DNA of 9,833 nt, from positions 1 through 9,833 of the forward strand of contig JAEWOP010000265.1 in NCBI GenBank assembly GCA_023399635.1. Reading direction: 5' to 3'. The translations under genes were made by a program, and so were the position numbers. The notes under the pieces are model-generated. The model searched no databases, was not told the origin of the DNA, and was given only the letters and a program-made list of their open reading frames with translations. Positions 8,752-9,833 of this stretch are shown here, one piece after another (position 1 is the first letter of the stretch; each line of letters opens with the position of its first letter). This DNA is from Pseudomonadota bacterium (GTDB lineage: Bacteria > Pseudomonadota > Alphaproteobacteria > Rhizobiales > Rhizobiaceae).

Positions 8752-9339
8752 TCAGCCCAACGCCGCCTGCCATTCCCGGATCACATCGACCGGCCAGAGC
8801 AGCATCAGGACGTTTAGCGTCAGGTTGTCGCGTATTATCCAGCCTGTCAGGAGTTCGAAGCCGATTGCGATCAGCACCGTCAACCAGATCGGCAGGCGGG
8901 CGGCGGCCAGAAAGCCGACCGCCATGAAGAGGGTGTCCATCGCCGAGTTGAGAATGCTGTCGCCGGTATAGCCGAGCGCCATGGTCGCAGTTCGATACCG
9001 GTCGATCACCATTGGCGTGTTTTCCAGCACCTCCCAGGCCGCCTCGATCAGGACAGCGAGGGAGAGCCGGGCCATCAGCGGCGCCCGGCGAAACAGTAGC
9101 CAGGCGAAGCCGTAGAACAGGAAGCCGTGGATGATGTGGGAGGGCGTGTACCAGTCCGACAGGTGCTGGGAATTGCCGCTGGAATTGACCCCGCCTTCCC
9201 AGAGCTTGACGTAACCGCATTCGCAAATCGGGATGCGTCCCATGGCGTACAGGACCACGAGCTGAAGTGCGAAGAGAGTGCACGCCACCGCAAGCCAGCG
9301 CCGCGAAGACGAGGAAGAAGGAGCCGTGACAGAGCTCAC
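8752..9339 (-). CDS. DUF2585 family (UPF0314) membrane protein
   Basis: This encodes a 195-residue membrane protein of unknown function. A Ser-rich N-terminus (residues 8-12 are all Ser) precedes about five hydrophobic segments (near 14-33, 69-84, 90-104, 131-148 and 150-167). Notable conserved-looking polar residues are Cys39 and Cys41 in ICECGYVKLW, His59, Asp62, His68 and His71 in QHLSDWYTPSHIIHG, Glu99, Glu103 and Glu106 in EAAWEVLEN, and Asp127 and Asp135. Such residues in or near membrane segments would fit a metal-binding or enzymatic site, but that is inference. The GTG start (9339-9337) overlaps the yciB stop in GTGA, so it is probably translated by coupling; GGAAG lies about 13 bases upstream. 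The family assignment is from memory of the motif pattern. Confidence 0.85.
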   Translation of the reverse strand: MSSVTAPSSSSSRRWLAVACTLFALQLVVLYAMGRIPICECGYVKLWEGGVNSSGNSQHLSDWYTPSHIIHGFLFYGFAWLLFRRAPLMARLSLAVLIEAAWEVLENTPMVIDRYRTATMALGYTGDSILNSAMDTLFMAVGFLAAARLPIWLTVLIAIGFELLTGWIIRDNLTLNVLMLLWPVDVIREWQAALG

Positions 9340-9833
9340 TTTTCGGCTTCCGCCGCCGTGTCAGGAATGGTGTGGCGCATGATCAGCGGCAACTGCGCGA
9401 AGGTGAAGGCGAGCGTGATCGGCATCGTGCCCCAGACCTTGAAGTTGACCCAGAAGTCGTCGGAGAAGTTGCGCCAGACGACTTCGTTCAGCACTGCCAG
9501 GAAAAGGAAGAAGATGCCCCAGCGGAAGGTCAGTTTCTTCCAGCCCATCTCATCAAGATCGAAGGCGGCGTTGAAGACGTAGCCGAGAAGCGACTTTCCG
9601 AAGAACAGGCCTCCAAGCAGCACCACGCCGAAGAGGGTGTTCACGATCGTCGGCTTCATCTTGATGAAGGTCTCGTCCTGCAGCCAGATGGACAGCGTCC
9701 CGAAAACCATGACGACGACACCGGAGACGAAGGGCATGACCGGCAGGTGCTTGAAGACGATCTTCGAGACGATGAGCGAGATCACCGTCGCGACCATGAA
9801 GAGCGCTGTCGCAATCAAGAGCGGACCGCCAAC
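9336..9833 (-). CDS. yciB: Septation protein A / inner membrane-spanning protein YciB (IspZ), 5' partial
   Basis: 165 residues of the C-terminal part are visible; the gene enters from the right edge, and full-length family members are about 180-215 residues. The frame is open to the last base (reading VGGPLLIATALFMVATV). The in-frame TTG at 9818 is therefore internal, and the start codon lies outside the window. Five hydrophobic segments are seen, and the family hallmark is clear in the second half: W-K-K-L-T-x-R-W-G followed by AVLNEVVWRNFSDDFWVNFK and a KVWGTMPITLAFTFAQLP segment. YciB is an inner-membrane protein linked to cell division, septum placement and envelope integrity; ispZ is the older name for its homologues. 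It is cotranscribed with the DUF2585 gene, with a 4-base stop/start overlap. In rhizobia ftsY often lies just upstream, which cannot be checked here. Confidence 0.93.
   Translation of the reverse strand, partial: VGGPLLIATALFMVATVISLIVSKIVFKHLPVMPFVSGVVVMVFGTLSIWLQDETFIKMKPTIVNTLFGVVLLGGLFFGKSLLGYVFNAAFDLDEMGWKKLTFRWGIFFLFLAVLNEVVWRNFSDDFWVNFKVWGTMPITLAFTFAQLPLIMRHTIPDTAAEAEK

Noticed and set aside
9075..9582. Open frames opposite or out of frame with DUF2585 and yciB
   Set aside because: They overlap two well-supported membrane protein genes and show no domain or start signal.

Overview
The window looks like a chromosomal, mostly housekeeping segment from an alphaproteobacterium of the order Hyphomicrobiales, most likely Rhizobiaceae (Rhizobium, Agrobacterium, Ensifer or a relative). 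The basis is high-GC coding sequence, the protein families present (DUF2794, DUF1223, DUF2585), and the order acnA / ccmABCD-ccmG / DUF2585 / yciB(ispZ), which I recall as typical of rhizobial chromosomes. No genus can be fixed from the sequence alone. I see no rRNA, tRNA, CRISPR array, insertion sequence, integrase or attachment site.

Layout, left to right. A GNAT acetyltransferase cut by the left edge (+) meets a DUF2794 gene (-) tail to tail, with overlapping stop codons. A 257-base gap follows, holding a long perfect inverted repeat with a G-rich loop. Next come three genes on the minus strand: an exported DUF1223 protein with a CxxC motif, a TauE/SafE membrane transporter and acnA (aconitase). 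A hairpin that looks like a terminator lies just after acnA. A 263-base region separates acnA from the divergent plus-strand cytochrome c maturation cluster ccmA-ccmB-ccmC-ccmD-ccmG. That cluster ends 3 bases from the stop of a minus-strand pair, DUF2585 and yciB/ispZ, the latter cut by the right edge.

How the genes work together. CcmA and CcmB form the ATPase and membrane part of the Ccm complex, which acts with CcmC and CcmD to load heme onto the chaperone CcmE and release it. CcmG is the membrane-anchored periplasmic thioredoxin that reduces the apocytochrome CxxCH cysteines. The genes for CcmE, CcmF, CcmH and CcmI are not here, so the system must be completed from another locus. AcnA is the [4Fe-4S] TCA-cycle enzyme. 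An iron-sulfur gene and a heme-handling operon sharing one divergent control region suggest common control by iron or heme, and a sequence resembling an Irr-type ICE box lies in that region.

I did not find a convincing undescribed multi-gene system. The best leads are the ICE-like site, the structured repeat at 1122-1180, the polar-rich DUF2585 membrane protein coupled to yciB, and the exported CxxC protein DUF1223 near the ccm locus.
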